Notes under the pieces: model-generated
The model's input: the letters and a program-made list of their open reading frames with translations, nothing else
What the model was told of the DNA's origin: nothing
Databases searched by the model: none
Program-made: the position numbers and the translations under genes
DNA from: an uncultured Bacteroidales bacterium
Lineage (GTDB): Bacteria > Bacteroidota > Bacteroidia > Bacteroidales > UBA932
Direction of reading: 5' to 3'
Length of the DNA: 10,243 nucleotides
NCBI GenBank assembly: GCA_946415795.1
Contig: CAMKTW010000040.1
Span: 1-10,243, forward strand
Part shown: positions 1-7,012 of the stretch, in pieces
How positions within the stretch are numbered: position 1 is the stretch's first letter
Layout of the letters: each line of letters begins with the position of its first letter

Positions 1-1000
1 GATAGACATAATTGCCCATTCCCGTAGGGAAGCCGCCCTTGTGCCACCAGGCATCCAGCCAGTAGACTTCGAATCCCAGATTATGCTGCCTGATGGTATT
101 CAGATATGTTTTTTCGTTGTCGGCCGTGGTGGAATTGTCCTGATGATTGCTGGATGTCATATGGGAGATAGGGACCCGCTGCAGCTGGCCGTTATATCTC
201 GGGCTGATATAATTGATCATAGTCCGCCGGAACTGGTTTATACCGTCTGCCCTGGTGCCACCCTCCCAGAACACCAACAGGATCCTGGGACTGCGAATCT
301 CTTCATGAGGATAGAGGAATGTGTTCAGTTCGCTCATCTGGGCTGTGGTGTGGACCTGGCCGCCGTGCAGTTCCACCAGAGAGTTCCATTTGCCGCTCCA
401 GCCGATTGCGGTCACGAATCCCCCGCCGGGGTATGTAATGTCGTAGAACGGGAAAGCGCCTGAAGAAGAGTATGCCGACATCGGGCCGAATTCAACCTTG
501 TCACCTTCCAGATACAGGGCGTCTTCGATAGGCATAAAATCTTCTTTGTTAAACCGCATATAGCCCTTGGTACCTTGCAGCCGGTTAAGTACGGCAGAGG
601 GCGAGCTGAAAGTATAGTCCAGCGCCTTGAGATTGCTGATTATCGGAGAATTACCGCTGCCGTAGTTCTTGACGTAGAGAGTGTAATCAATGCCGCCCGA
701 CAAAGAATATATATTGACTTTGGCTGTAAATTCAAGGCCGGTTGCCGGGTCTGTATAAACCGCCGTGCGCAGTATCCTGTCCTCCAGAGCCTGGTCTGCC
801 GTGGAATACTTCCACCCTTTCAGGCATTCACTTGAAGGAACACCGTCCAATTCAAATGAGAACGGAGCGTTCGCTGCCGTATCGAATATCCCGACGGGAA
901 ACAGCTTGTCTGCCATCTGCCTGTTAAAGGCGGCGGAATTGCCGCAGTAGCCGCAAACAGAAATCAGCATTGCGGCCACGAAATAAAATGCTCTTTTCAT
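1..1000 (-). CDS. Alpha-galactosidase-like glycoside hydrolase, GH36/clan GH-D (3' end off the window)
   Basis: The frame is open for 333 codons from the ATG at 1000 to the left edge, so the C-terminal part is missing. Residues 1 to about 20 form a signal peptide (MKRAFYFVAAMLISVCG), so the enzyme is exported; no good lipobox is seen. Residues about 30-290 read as the N-terminal beta-sandwich of GH36 enzymes: a DPATGLEF strand near 84, a YTLYVKNYGSGNSPI segment near 109-119, and GFVTAIGWSGKW near 194. The start of the catalytic barrel follows, with EVYWLDAWW at about 311-319 and then a GGFPTGMGNY segment. The usual GH36 signature here is a DDGW-type motif, so this is a divergent member. The nucleophile and acid/base Asp would lie beyond the edge. 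By family it would release terminal alpha-galactose from oligosaccharides or glycans. It follows the DUF2207 gene by 17 nt and is probably translated from the same mRNA. Family call fairly sure, substrate unknown. Confidence 0.8.
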   Translation of the reverse strand, partial: MKRAFYFVAAMLISVCGYCGNSAAFNRQMADKLFPVGIFDTAANAPFSFELDGVPSSECLKGWKYSTADQALEDRILRTAVYTDPATGLEFTAKVNIYSLSGGIDYTLYVKNYGSGNSPIISNLKALDYTFSSPSAVLNRLQGTKGYMRFNKEDFMPIEDALYLEGDKVEFGPMSAYSSSGAFPFYDITYPGGGFVTAIGWSGKWNSLVELHGGQVHTTAQMSELNTFLYPHEEIRSPRILLVFWEGGTRADGINQFRRTMINYISPRYNGQLQRVPISHMTSSNHQDNSTTADNEKTYLNTIRQHNLGFEVYWLDAWWHKGGFPTGMGNYVY

Positions 1001-1004
1001 AATA

Positions 1005-1012
1005 CCCCTTTT
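1005..1012 (-). promoter_or_regulatory. Shine-Dalgarno site of the GH36 gene
   Basis: The minus strand reads AAAAGGGG four bases before the ATG at 1000. It is a clear purine-rich ribosome binding site in a genome where most genes lack one. It fixes the GH36 start and supports translation from a shared mRNA with the DUF2207 gene, whose stop codon is only a few bases upstream. Confidence 0.6.
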
Positions 1013-1017
1013 CAACA

Positions 1018-2676
1018 CTATCTGCTGCCGCCGCCAAAGCCGCCGCCGGAGAAGCCTCCACCACCGCCGATGGATGAGAATCCGCCGCCACCGCCGCTAC
1101 GGACGCTGCTGAGCTTAGCGGCAGCGTTGTTATATGCGTTGTTGGCAATGTTGCGGTTCAGATAGATGATACGCGACAGATATACAGGATCCATATCGAT
1201 ACTCTGTGCATAGCGTTCAAAATCGGCGGGGAACAGCTTCTTAAGCTGCTTTGCAACCTCATCTGCAATGCCGTACAACTGTGCGAACACCAGGTAATCT
1301 TTCCAGAGTGCCACCTCAGGAACTTCCCGTTCGTTGTTAAGGGTGAAATCCTTAAGGAAGTTCTTGAACTGGATAACCTGCTGCGCCTTTTCGTAGCCAT
1401 CCTCTGTGCTGCGTCCGCGGCTGTCCAGGCGTCTCTTATCAACAAGATAGGTCTTTCCGCTATCCAGGGCCTTCTTTGGCCAGTCCAAAAACCGCTCGTA
1501 CTTTCTCTTTGACCACTTCTCAAACTCACCGTTCTCAAGTATCTGATTGTCGCCGGCAGCCTCCATCACCATCTGGAACAGCTCTCCCTCGCTGGGGTCG
1601 TAGAACAGCGAGGCAGGGTCCAGCCTGAGGTTGACACGCTTGGGATGTTTTTCATCCTTCTCCGGTATCGCCTTCTTTTCAAGCACCCACTTGAGGAACA
1701 ACGCCCCTATAAGGTCCTTGTTGAACTTGTGCTGCTGGAATATGTCACCCTTGTCAAGGATGTAATAAGATGCAAACAGGTTCCCCTCCTGCGGCGGCTC
1801 CCGCCACCATCCGGTAACCTTGTTTACGCCGTAAATCTTTTTCGACAGAGTCCTGCCGGTAATCTTTGCCCAGGTAAACCAGATGCCCACGAAGAATGCG
1901 ACCAGAACCGGAATCAGGACCAGGAAAAGGGCCACGATATCCAATTTATCGTCGTCATCGTTATAGTCGCTCCCCTTCATAGCCTTGTCCTGAAGCTTGG
2001 AGAAAGATTTGTCGTTGGATACCAGGGGCTGAACCAGGTCTTTGTCAAAGCGGGCCAGTATGATGATCTTGCGCGACTTAGACATCGGCTCCGAGGTGGT
2101 GCAGACAATACTGCCGTCCTTGACCTCGATATTGCCCTTGAATCCGAATGCCCACACCTTGACGTTATCGCTGGTCCACTCTTCACCGTCGGTGGCGTTC
2201 TCGATTGTGACGCGTGCGTTCTGGATATTGCCGATGTCGGGGTTGACAAACATAAAGTTGAACCCGTCATAATCGTCAAAGCCCTGGACGAGATTGGCGG
2301 CATCGAATTCCGCGGTCCAGATATGACGGCCCATAGAGCCCTGCCCCCAGCAAAGTTCTACCCCGTCACTCTTCTCCACTATGCCGCACCGTCCGGCTTT
2401 CTGCTCAAGGGAACGTTTCACTTTCCAGTTATTGCCTTCGCTGACATATTGCCGGCCGTTCTCACTGACCTGCAGGCCAGAAATATCCATCTTGCCCAAA
2501 TTGCCAACCGGAATATAGAATTCGGTGCCTGAAGAGACGGTCGCATCCCACACTTGCGTGAAATGGGCGGAGCCGTCGGCAAAAACCCTGACGGTTATAT
2601 CCAAGTCAGATATCTCCTGTGCTACGGCGAATCTTGCCGCCAGGAGACAGACCAGAAGAGTGATTGTCCTTTTCAT
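1018..2676 (-). CDS. DUF2207 family membrane protein, 552 aa
   Basis: Residues 1-19 are a signal peptide (MKRTITLLVCLLAARFAVA, cleavage before Q20). Residues 20 to about 235 are an extracytoplasmic beta-rich region of DUF2207 type (DLDITVRVFADGSAHFTQVW, FYIPVGNLG). A hydrophobic helix spans about 243-266. A cytoplasmic region follows with the family motif around WWREPPQEGNLFASYYILDKG, then helices including VALWKDYLVFAQLYGIADEV. The last 25 residues are a Gly/Ser tail, common in this family. Only one obvious internal membrane helix is seen. I chose the ATG at 2676; an in-frame ATG at 2718 adds 14 residues, spoils the signal peptide and sits upstream of the -7 box. The function is unknown; members are membrane proteins of unproven role. 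The GH36 gene lies 17 nt downstream, but no functional link is evident. Confidence 0.85.
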   Translation of the reverse strand: MKRTITLLVCLLAARFAVAQEISDLDITVRVFADGSAHFTQVWDATVSSGTEFYIPVGNLGKMDISGLQVSENGRQYVSEGNNWKVKRSLEQKAGRCGIVEKSDGVELCWGQGSMGRHIWTAEFDAANLVQGFDDYDGFNFMFVNPDIGNIQNARVTIENATDGEEWTSDNVKVWAFGFKGNIEVKDGSIVCTTSEPMSKSRKIIILARFDKDLVQPLVSNDKSFSKLQDKAMKGSDYNDDDDKLDIVALFLVLIPVLVAFFVGIWFTWAKITGRTLSKKIYGVNKVTGWWREPPQEGNLFASYYILDKGDIFQQHKFNKDLIGALFLKWVLEKKAIPEKDEKHPKRVNLRLDPASLFYDPSEGELFQMVMEAAGDNQILENGEFEKWSKRKYERFLDWPKKALDSGKTYLVDKRRLDSRGRSTEDGYEKAQQVIQFKNFLKDFTLNNEREVPEVALWKDYLVFAQLYGIADEVAKQLKKLFPADFERYAQSIDMDPVYLSRIIYLNRNIANNAYNNAAAKLSSVRSGGGGGFSSIGGGGGFSGGGFGGGSR

Positions 2677-2694
2677 AGCGATAAATGTATCATA

Positions 2695-2702
2695 CAAATG
2701 TA
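2695..2702 (-). promoter_or_regulatory. -7 promoter box for the DUF2207-GH36 unit
   Basis: The minus strand reads TACATTTG, a perfect match to the Bacteroidota -7 consensus TAnnTTTG, 18 bases before the DUF2207 ATG. Transcription would start near 2688, giving a leader of about 12 nt. No good TTTG -33 box is seen about 19-20 bases upstream, where the sequence is taken up by the divergent promoter. Confidence 0.55.
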
Positions 2703-2723
2703 TAAAGAATTGGGGCATTTACG

Positions 2724-2731
2724 TACATTTG
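2724..2731 (+). promoter_or_regulatory. -7 promoter box for the HAD phosphatase gene
   Basis: The plus strand reads TACATTTG, again a perfect TAnnTTTG, 19 bases before the ATG at 2751. It is identical to the box of the divergent DUF2207 promoter and lies as its mirror image across 21 bases. The predicted start near 2738 gives a leader of about 12 nt. The -33 position would overlap the opposing -7 box and is not a TTTG. Confidence 0.55.
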
Positions 2732-2750
2732 GGCCCGTAAAAAGAACAAT

Positions 2751-3398
2751 ATGAAGACAAAGCTGATAGTATTTGACTTTGACGGAACTCTGGGCGACAC
2801 CAAGGCTAACATTGTGATGACTATGCAGGAGACGATGCGGAGGATGGGTTACCCCGTTCCTGACGAAGCTACCATCGCCTCTACAATCGGGCTGCCGCTT
2901 GAGGCCGGCTTTGAGATTATGGCGCCTGGGATAGGCCGCGAACGCTGCCAGGAATGTGCATCACTCTACAGGATTGTGTTTGACGAGTACAAGGCGATGC
3001 TCAATCCCCAGCCGTTCCCCGGTGTATGTGAGACGCTCGCCAAGATCAGCGGGATGGGGATTGAGATGAGCGTGGCTTCGTCGCGGCTGTCTGTCTCGCT
3101 GAATGCTTTTGTCAGAGATATGGGCTTGGAAAAATATATCAGTTATGTGCTCGGCGTCGATTTCCAGACCCGGCCCAAGCCAAATCCCGATCCGGTGCTG
3201 CAATGTATGGAGCATTTCGGGATATCTGCCGGCGAGACCATCGTGGTCGGTGACATGGCGGTTGACATACTGATGGGGCGCAATGCCGGAGCCGCTACCT
3301 GCGGTGTTTCCTGGGGCAACGGCTCCAGCGAACAGCTCGCAGACGCCGGCGCTGATTACATCATAGACTCGATGCAGGAACTTACTTCTCTATTATAG
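2751..3398 (+). CDS. HAD-superfamily phosphatase, phosphoglycolate phosphatase-like, 215 aa
   Basis: All four HAD motifs are present. Motif I is FDFDGTL with nucleophile D9 and acid/base D11. Motif II is SVASSR with S110 or S111. Motif III is K143 in RPKPNP. Motif IV is VVGDMAVDI with D168 and D172 for magnesium. A helical cap is inserted at about 15-85 (C1 type), as in the Gph/PpaX/beta-phosphoglucomutase group. The length of 215 aa is typical. It is predicted to be a soluble cytoplasmic enzyme removing phosphate from a small metabolite such as 2-phosphoglycolate or a sugar phosphate; the substrate cannot be read from sequence, so no gene symbol is given. It stands alone on the plus strand behind a promoter shared back-to-back with DUF2207. 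The short leader has only a weak purine run before the ATG. Confidence 0.9.
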   Translation: MKTKLIVFDFDGTLGDTKANIVMTMQETMRRMGYPVPDEATIASTIGLPLEAGFEIMAPGIGRERCQECASLYRIVFDEYKAMLNPQPFPGVCETLAKISGMGIEMSVASSRLSVSLNAFVRDMGLEKYISYVLGVDFQTRPKPNPDPVLQCMEHFGISAGETIVVGDMAVDILMGRNAGAATCGVSWGNGSSEQLADAGADYIIDSMQELTSLL

Positions 3399-3571
3399 GC
3401 TCCGCTTTGCGGCTGAAATGCCTGCTGCGGAGCTCCGCTCGCTTTCAGCTCGCTTCGTCCCTCCCACAACCTACTTCGTCATCGCTAACGCGATAACTCG
3501 TATCTTGCGGGCCCCTCCCGCCCATGACGCGGCGGGTGGCGACATCCGCTGCAGGCATTCAGCCGACGGCG
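3399..3571. repeat. GC-rich intergenic block of inverted repeats between convergent genes
   Basis: These 173 bases separate the HAD stop from the DUF4301 stop. Several short inverted repeats are visible. GCTCCGC (3399-3405) pairs with GCGGAGC (3427-3433). GCTGAAA (3412-3418) pairs with TTTCAGC (3443-3449). ATCGC (3481-3485) pairs with GCGAT (3490-3494). GCGGG (3507-3511) pairs with CCCGC (3517-3521). GGCG (3568-3571) pairs with CGCC (3575-3578), looping over the DUF4301 stop codon. There is no T-run, so a classic intrinsic terminator is not supported. A plus-strand reading frame at 3418-3624 crosses it but looks like chance. The texture suggests a dispersed intergenic repeat, which I could not test. 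Confidence 0.4.
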
Positions 3572-5059
3572 CTACGCCTGATGGGCAGGACGCAATAAAT
3601 CCAATACGACTTTTACAGGATTGAAGGTCTCCACGGGAACCTCAACAAACAGGGTATTCCAGTCACTCATAGCCCCGTTCCAGAGCCCGGGCATCTCAAG
3701 CGCCTTGAGTTCGCGCCCCTGATAGCTCTTGCTGCTCATAAATCCGGCATCGGGATCGACACGACTGAGAAGGTCAAACTTATTGCCCTTATAATCGCGC
3801 AGCAGGCATACCAGATCCACCGGGTTGAAATGCGTCGCCCCGGCCATCGCCGCCATAGCTGCCGGATCATCCTTGGGAATCTGCACGCTCTCCAGAATCT
3901 GAAGCGAAGTGCTGCCGTCCTTACCCTCGACGATATACGGACCTCCACCCGGCTCACCCTCGTTGCGTACCATACCGCACACGCGGACAGGCCTGTCAAG
4001 TTTTGCGCGAAGCGCGGCCACCCGTGCCTCAAATGACTCAGCGGCGGGCAGGGTCACGCACAACTCCTTTTCAAGGAAAGCCTCTATCTCTTTGCACAGC
4101 TCTTCATCGGGAGTCTCAAGGGCCCTCAGGTAAGAGAAGATGCGGTCACGCAGTTTGAGCGCCTCTCCCATAAGCACCCGCTTGTAAAGCGAGGTCGTCG
4201 GGAGCAGCTTCTCGTGGGCCACATTATCGATATTCTTAATGGAAACCAGCTCCTCTTCCACCTTATTCAGGTTATGGATCAGAGCGCCGTGGCCTGCAGG
4301 ACGGAAGAGCAACTCCCCTTCCGAGGTGCGGAAAGGCTCATTTTCCATATCCACGGCAATTGTGTCCGTCGCCTTATCCTGATATGTGAAAGAGATGTCA
4401 TATTTCACACCGTAACGGGCCTCGTACTTTTCCCTGACCTGGGCGAGGGCAGCCTCGAAAAGAGACCTGTGTTCGGGGGAAATCGTGAACACAAGGCGGC
4501 AGACACCGTCCTGGTCGCGCATATAATCGGCAGCCTCCACAAGATGCTCCGCCATTGCGGTGCGGACCTCGTCGGCATAACGGTGGAACTTCAAGACCCC
4601 TTTGGGTTTTGAGCCATACCCCAGGCCATTGTCACACAGCAGTTTTGAGAGTGTCTCCCTGCGATACAAAGCGGTATCGACAGGGGTTCCAAACATCTCG
4701 GGGGTGTAGAAGGCAAACTCCTCTATGCGGGCTGCAAGTTTTGACCCGGGTGCATCTGCCGGCAGGTCCTCACCAGAGCGCAACTTATCCAGGCCGGCGA
4801 ACATATCCTTGAACATCCGCGAAGCTGCACCGGAGGCAGGAACGAACTTGCATTTGCCCTTGACGCCGGCATTCTGATAATAATCTGCTGCCGCTTTGGC
4901 TTCAGCCTGAGTAAGCACACGGATTCCGCGGCCGGGGACAGCTGCCCCCGCAATCTTCATTGCCGGAAAGCCTTTCCTGAACCGGTCAATCTGTTCCCCG
5001 ATCTGAGACAGAGAAGCGCCACGCTCCCCTATCTGGCGTATGTCTTCTTTAGAGAACAT
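3572..5059 (-). CDS. DUF4301 family protein, 495 aa
   Basis: Recognised as the Bacteroidota DUF4301 family, with typical length of about 500 aa and natural ends (MFSKEDIRQIGERG at the start, DLLRPAHQA at the end). There is no signal peptide or membrane segment, so it is cytoplasmic. Visible motifs resemble sugar-nucleotidyltransferases of the GT-A fold. KFVPASGAASRMFKDM at about 71-86 looks like the glycine-rich nucleotide loop. RPAGHGALIHNL at about 253-264 and IKNIDNVAHE at about 274-283 recall GHG/GNG and VDN motifs of the UDP-sugar pyrophosphorylase group. That resemblance is inference; the reaction is unknown. Its ATG lies 4 nt after the DUF3467 stop with a strong ribosome binding site, so it is the last gene of the coiled-coil/zapA/rny operon. 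Confidence 0.85.
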   Translation of the reverse strand: MFSKEDIRQIGERGASLSQIGEQIDRFRKGFPAMKIAGAAVPGRGIRVLTQAEAKAAADYYQNAGVKGKCKFVPASGAASRMFKDMFAGLDKLRSGEDLPADAPGSKLAARIEEFAFYTPEMFGTPVDTALYRRETLSKLLCDNGLGYGSKPKGVLKFHRYADEVRTAMAEHLVEAADYMRDQDGVCRLVFTISPEHRSLFEAALAQVREKYEARYGVKYDISFTYQDKATDTIAVDMENEPFRTSEGELLFRPAGHGALIHNLNKVEEELVSIKNIDNVAHEKLLPTTSLYKRVLMGEALKLRDRIFSYLRALETPDEELCKEIEAFLEKELCVTLPAAESFEARVAALRAKLDRPVRVCGMVRNEGEPGGGPYIVEGKDGSTSLQILESVQIPKDDPAAMAAMAGATHFNPVDLVCLLRDYKGNKFDLLSRVDPDAGFMSSKSYQGRELKALEMPGLWNGAMSDWNTLFVEVPVETFNPVKVVLDLLRPAHQA

Positions 5060-5063
5060 AATG

Positions 5064-5363
5064 CTATGCCTCCCCCAGCGGAGCTATGGTCATCCCCTGC
5101 TTGCGTATCTTGATCTCTCCGTTCTCCGACTCATACTTGGAGATATTGTCGCGCAAGGCCATCAACAGGCGCTTCGCGTGTTCTGGCGTCATCACAATGC
5201 GGCTGGCCACCTTGGGCTTGGGAATACCCGGCATCATCTGCACGAAATCAACAATAAATTCGCTCTGGGAATGGGTGATAACAGCAAGATTAGAGTAGAT
5301 CCCCCCTGCCATTTCCGGGTTTATCTCAATGTTTAACTGATTATTGTTCTGGTTATTGTCCAT
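5064..5363 (-). CDS. DUF3467 family small protein, 99 aa
   Basis: Recognised as DUF3467 from the pattern INPEMAGGIYSNLAVITHSQ, then EFIVDFVQMMPGIPKPKVASR, then VMTPEHAKRLLMALRDNI. It is a small soluble protein with a short Asn/Gln-rich N-terminus (MDNNQNNNQLN), no signal peptide and no membrane segment. The length is normal for the family. The biochemical function is not established. It starts 22 nt after the rny stop and ends 4 nt before DUF4301, so it belongs to the rny operon. The ribosome binding site is weak (AAGAG-like). From memory, DUF3467 genes in this phylum often sit by the RNA polymerase genes rpoB/rpoC; the rny neighbourhood here would then be a second copy or a different arrangement. 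Confidence 0.85.
   Translation of the reverse strand: MDNNQNNNQLNIEINPEMAGGIYSNLAVITHSQSEFIVDFVQMMPGIPKPKVASRIVMTPEHAKRLLMALRDNISKYESENGEIKIRKQGMTIAPLGEA
5069..5076 (-). promoter_or_regulatory. Shine-Dalgarno site of the DUF4301 gene
   Basis: The minus strand reads GGGGGAGG nine bases before the ATG at 5059, inside the last codons of the DUF3467 gene. It is a strong ribosome binding site that fixes the start and implies translational coupling with DUF3467. Confidence 0.65.
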
Positions 5364-5385
5364 ATAGCACTCTTATTTTGATAAA

Positions 5386-6921
5386 CTATTTTGCAAATGC
5401 CACACTGCGGACTTCGCGGATAACCGTAACTTTCACCTGACCGGGATAGGTCATCTCATCCTGGATCTTGCGTGCAACCTCGTTGGAAATCTCGTCGCAC
5501 TCGGCATCGCTCACCTGGTCGGCACCAACTATCACGCGGAGTTCGCGTCCGGCCTGGATTGCATAGGCCTTGACCACACCGGAGTGAGAAGCAGCTATGT
5601 TCTCCATATCCTTGAGACGCTTGATATAAGATTCTATCACCTCGCGGCGTGCGCCGGGACGCGAACCCGAGATGGCATCGGCAACAAGCACAATCGGGGC
5701 TATGAGGGTCTGCATCTCAACCTCCTCGTGGTGAGCGCCGATGGCGTTGCAGACCTCCGGTTTCTCCTTGCACTTCTCGGCAATCTGCATACCCACGATT
5801 GCGTGCGGCAGTTCGTACTCCTCCTCTGCCACCTTGCCGATATCGTGCAGCAGTCCGGCGCGTTTGGCAATCTTGGGGTTGAGGCCGAGCTCAGCAGCCA
5901 GGATTGCGGAGATGTTTGCCACCTCGCGCGAGTGCTGCAACAGGTTCTGACCATAAGATGAGCGGTATTTCATACGCCCCACCATCTTGACCAGCTGCGA
6001 GTTGAGACCGTGGATGCCGAGGTCGATGCAGGTGCGCTTGCCTATCTCCATAATCTCCTCGTCCAGCTGCTTGCTGACCTTTGCCACTACCTCCTCTATG
6101 CGTGCGGGATGGATACGGCCGTCCGCAACCAGCTGATGGAGCGCCAGGCGCGCCACCTCGCGGCGGACAGGGTCAAAAGCGGAGATAAGAATGGCCTCAG
6201 GTGTATCGTCAACAACAATCTCCACACCGATTGCAGCCTCCAGGGCACGGATGTTACGCCCCTCACGGCCAATGATGCGCCCCTTTATCTCATCGTTTTC
6301 AATATTGAACACGGTAACTGCATTTTCAATTGCAATTTCCGGAGCAGTGCGCTGGATGGTATTGATGACAATGCGCTTGGCCTCTTTGCTTGCAGTGAGG
6401 CGGGCCTCATCCATAACATCGTTGATATACGACATTGCCTGGGTCTTGGCCTCGGCCTTCATACTGTCTATGAGCTGTTCCTTGGCATCTTCTGCCGTCA
6501 TCCCGGCCACCTCTTCAAGTTTGCGGATGGCCTCTTCCCGCATAGAATCGTACTCTTCTTTCTTCTTGTTGAGGATTTCCAACTGGCGCTGGAGATTCTC
6601 CTTGATCTGGTCATTCTCCTTTACCTTGCGGTCAAGGTCGTTCTTCTGCTGGCCTATCTGGCTCTCTTTCTGACGGATGCGATTCTCTATCTGCTGAATC
6701 TGGGCGTTTTTCTCGTTGATTGCGGCCTCGTGCTCACTCTTGAGCTGGAGGAACTTCTCCTTGGCCTGGATAATCTTCTCTTTCTTTATGTTTTCGCCCT
6801 CAAGCTCGGCATTGCGGATTATCTCTTCCCCTTTCTTCTTGAGGATTGCCCTTTTAATGAAAATATACAGCAGGATACCTGCCGCTGCGGCCAGAACGGC
6901 CGTTATTACATATGCAATCAT
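5386..6921 (-). CDS. rny: Ribonuclease Y, 511 aa
   Basis: Full RNase Y architecture. There is an N-terminal membrane anchor at residues 2-25 (IAYVITAVLAAAAGILLYIF). A long charged coiled coil at about 30-150 follows, rich in K, E and Q. A KH RNA-binding domain has its GRIIGREGRNIR loop at about 215-226. An HD phosphodiesterase domain carries H330 (LLQHSREVA), the HD pair at 359-360 (LLHDIGK), the AHHEE cluster near 396-400 and VADAISGSRPGAR from about 414. It is a membrane-tethered endonuclease that starts mRNA decay in bacteria lacking a dominant RNase E role. I chose the ATG at 6921 because it places the anchor at the extreme N-terminus; an in-frame TTG at 6957 would add 12 polar residues. 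No Shine-Dalgarno is seen. It lies downstream of the small RNA, about 70 nt after its U-tract, and upstream of DUF3467. Confidence 0.95.
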   Translation of the reverse strand: MIAYVITAVLAAAAGILLYIFIKRAILKKKGEEIIRNAELEGENIKKEKIIQAKEKFLQLKSEHEAAINEKNAQIQQIENRIRQKESQIGQQKNDLDRKVKENDQIKENLQRQLEILNKKKEEYDSMREEAIRKLEEVAGMTAEDAKEQLIDSMKAEAKTQAMSYINDVMDEARLTASKEAKRIVINTIQRTAPEIAIENAVTVFNIENDEIKGRIIGREGRNIRALEAAIGVEIVVDDTPEAILISAFDPVRREVARLALHQLVADGRIHPARIEEVVAKVSKQLDEEIMEIGKRTCIDLGIHGLNSQLVKMVGRMKYRSSYGQNLLQHSREVANISAILAAELGLNPKIAKRAGLLHDIGKVAEEEYELPHAIVGMQIAEKCKEKPEVCNAIGAHHEEVEMQTLIAPIVLVADAISGSRPGARREVIESYIKRLKDMENIAASHSGVVKAYAIQAGRELRVIVGADQVSDAECDEISNEVARKIQDEMTYPGQVKVTVIREVRSVAFAK

Positions 6922-6969
6922 TGTATAGTTATTGTTAGTTGTGTAGCCTTTATCCAATAACTTACAACA

Positions 6970-6979
6970 GGCTTAAGCC
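6970..6979. repeat. Perfect 10-bp palindrome upstream of rny
   Basis: GGCTTAAGCC is fully self-complementary. It lies between the U-tract of the small RNA and the rny start. It is too short and loopless for a good terminator stem, and could be a protein-binding site or chance. No convincing TAnnTTTG promoter for rny is seen nearby. Confidence 0.35.
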
Positions 6980-6991
6980 AGAGATTTTTAT

Positions 6992-7012
6992 AAAAAAGGC
7001 CGTTAGTTACTG
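6992..7012 (-). terminator. U-tract end of the small RNA
   Basis: The 3' arm of the closing stem ends in GGCC at 7001-6998 and is followed at once by six T on the minus strand (6997-6992). The pairing partner is at 7112-7101, so the stem closes over the whole RNA. This is a plausible 3' end, by termination or processing; partial read-through would feed rny. Confidence 0.5.

Noticed and set aside
1021..1095. Short GC-rich tandem-looking repeats, possible CRISPR or satellite
   Set aside because: They encode the Gly/Ser-rich tail of the DUF2207 protein; the repetition comes from Gly codons.
1645..2532. Plus-strand open frame of 295 codons across the DUF2207 gene
   Set aside because: It is fully antisense to a well-supported gene with signal peptide, family motifs and membrane helix, and has no motif or start signal of its own.
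2677..2718. ATG at 2718 as the DUF2207 start
   Set aside because: It would place 14 residues before a clean signal peptide and lies upstream of the predicted transcription start.
3399..3433. Intrinsic terminator for the HAD gene
   Set aside because: The GCTCCGC/GCGGAGC stem has a 21-base loop and no T-run after it on either strand.
3418..3624. Possible small plus-strand protein of 68 aa in the convergent gap
   Set aside because: It crosses into the 3' end of DUF4301, has no ribosome binding site, and its composition follows the inverted-repeat DNA. Treated as repeat sequence, not a gene.
6922..6957. TTG start adding 12 residues to RNase Y
   Set aside because: The ATG at 6921 puts the membrane anchor at the very N-terminus as is usual for the family. 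The extension is polar, and neither start has a Shine-Dalgarno to favour it.
6010..6960. Long plus-strand open frame (316 codons) antisense to rny
   Set aside because: The opposite strand encodes a complete RNase Y with KH and HD motifs. The antisense frame is Leu/Cys-rich with no recognisable domain and arises from codon bias.
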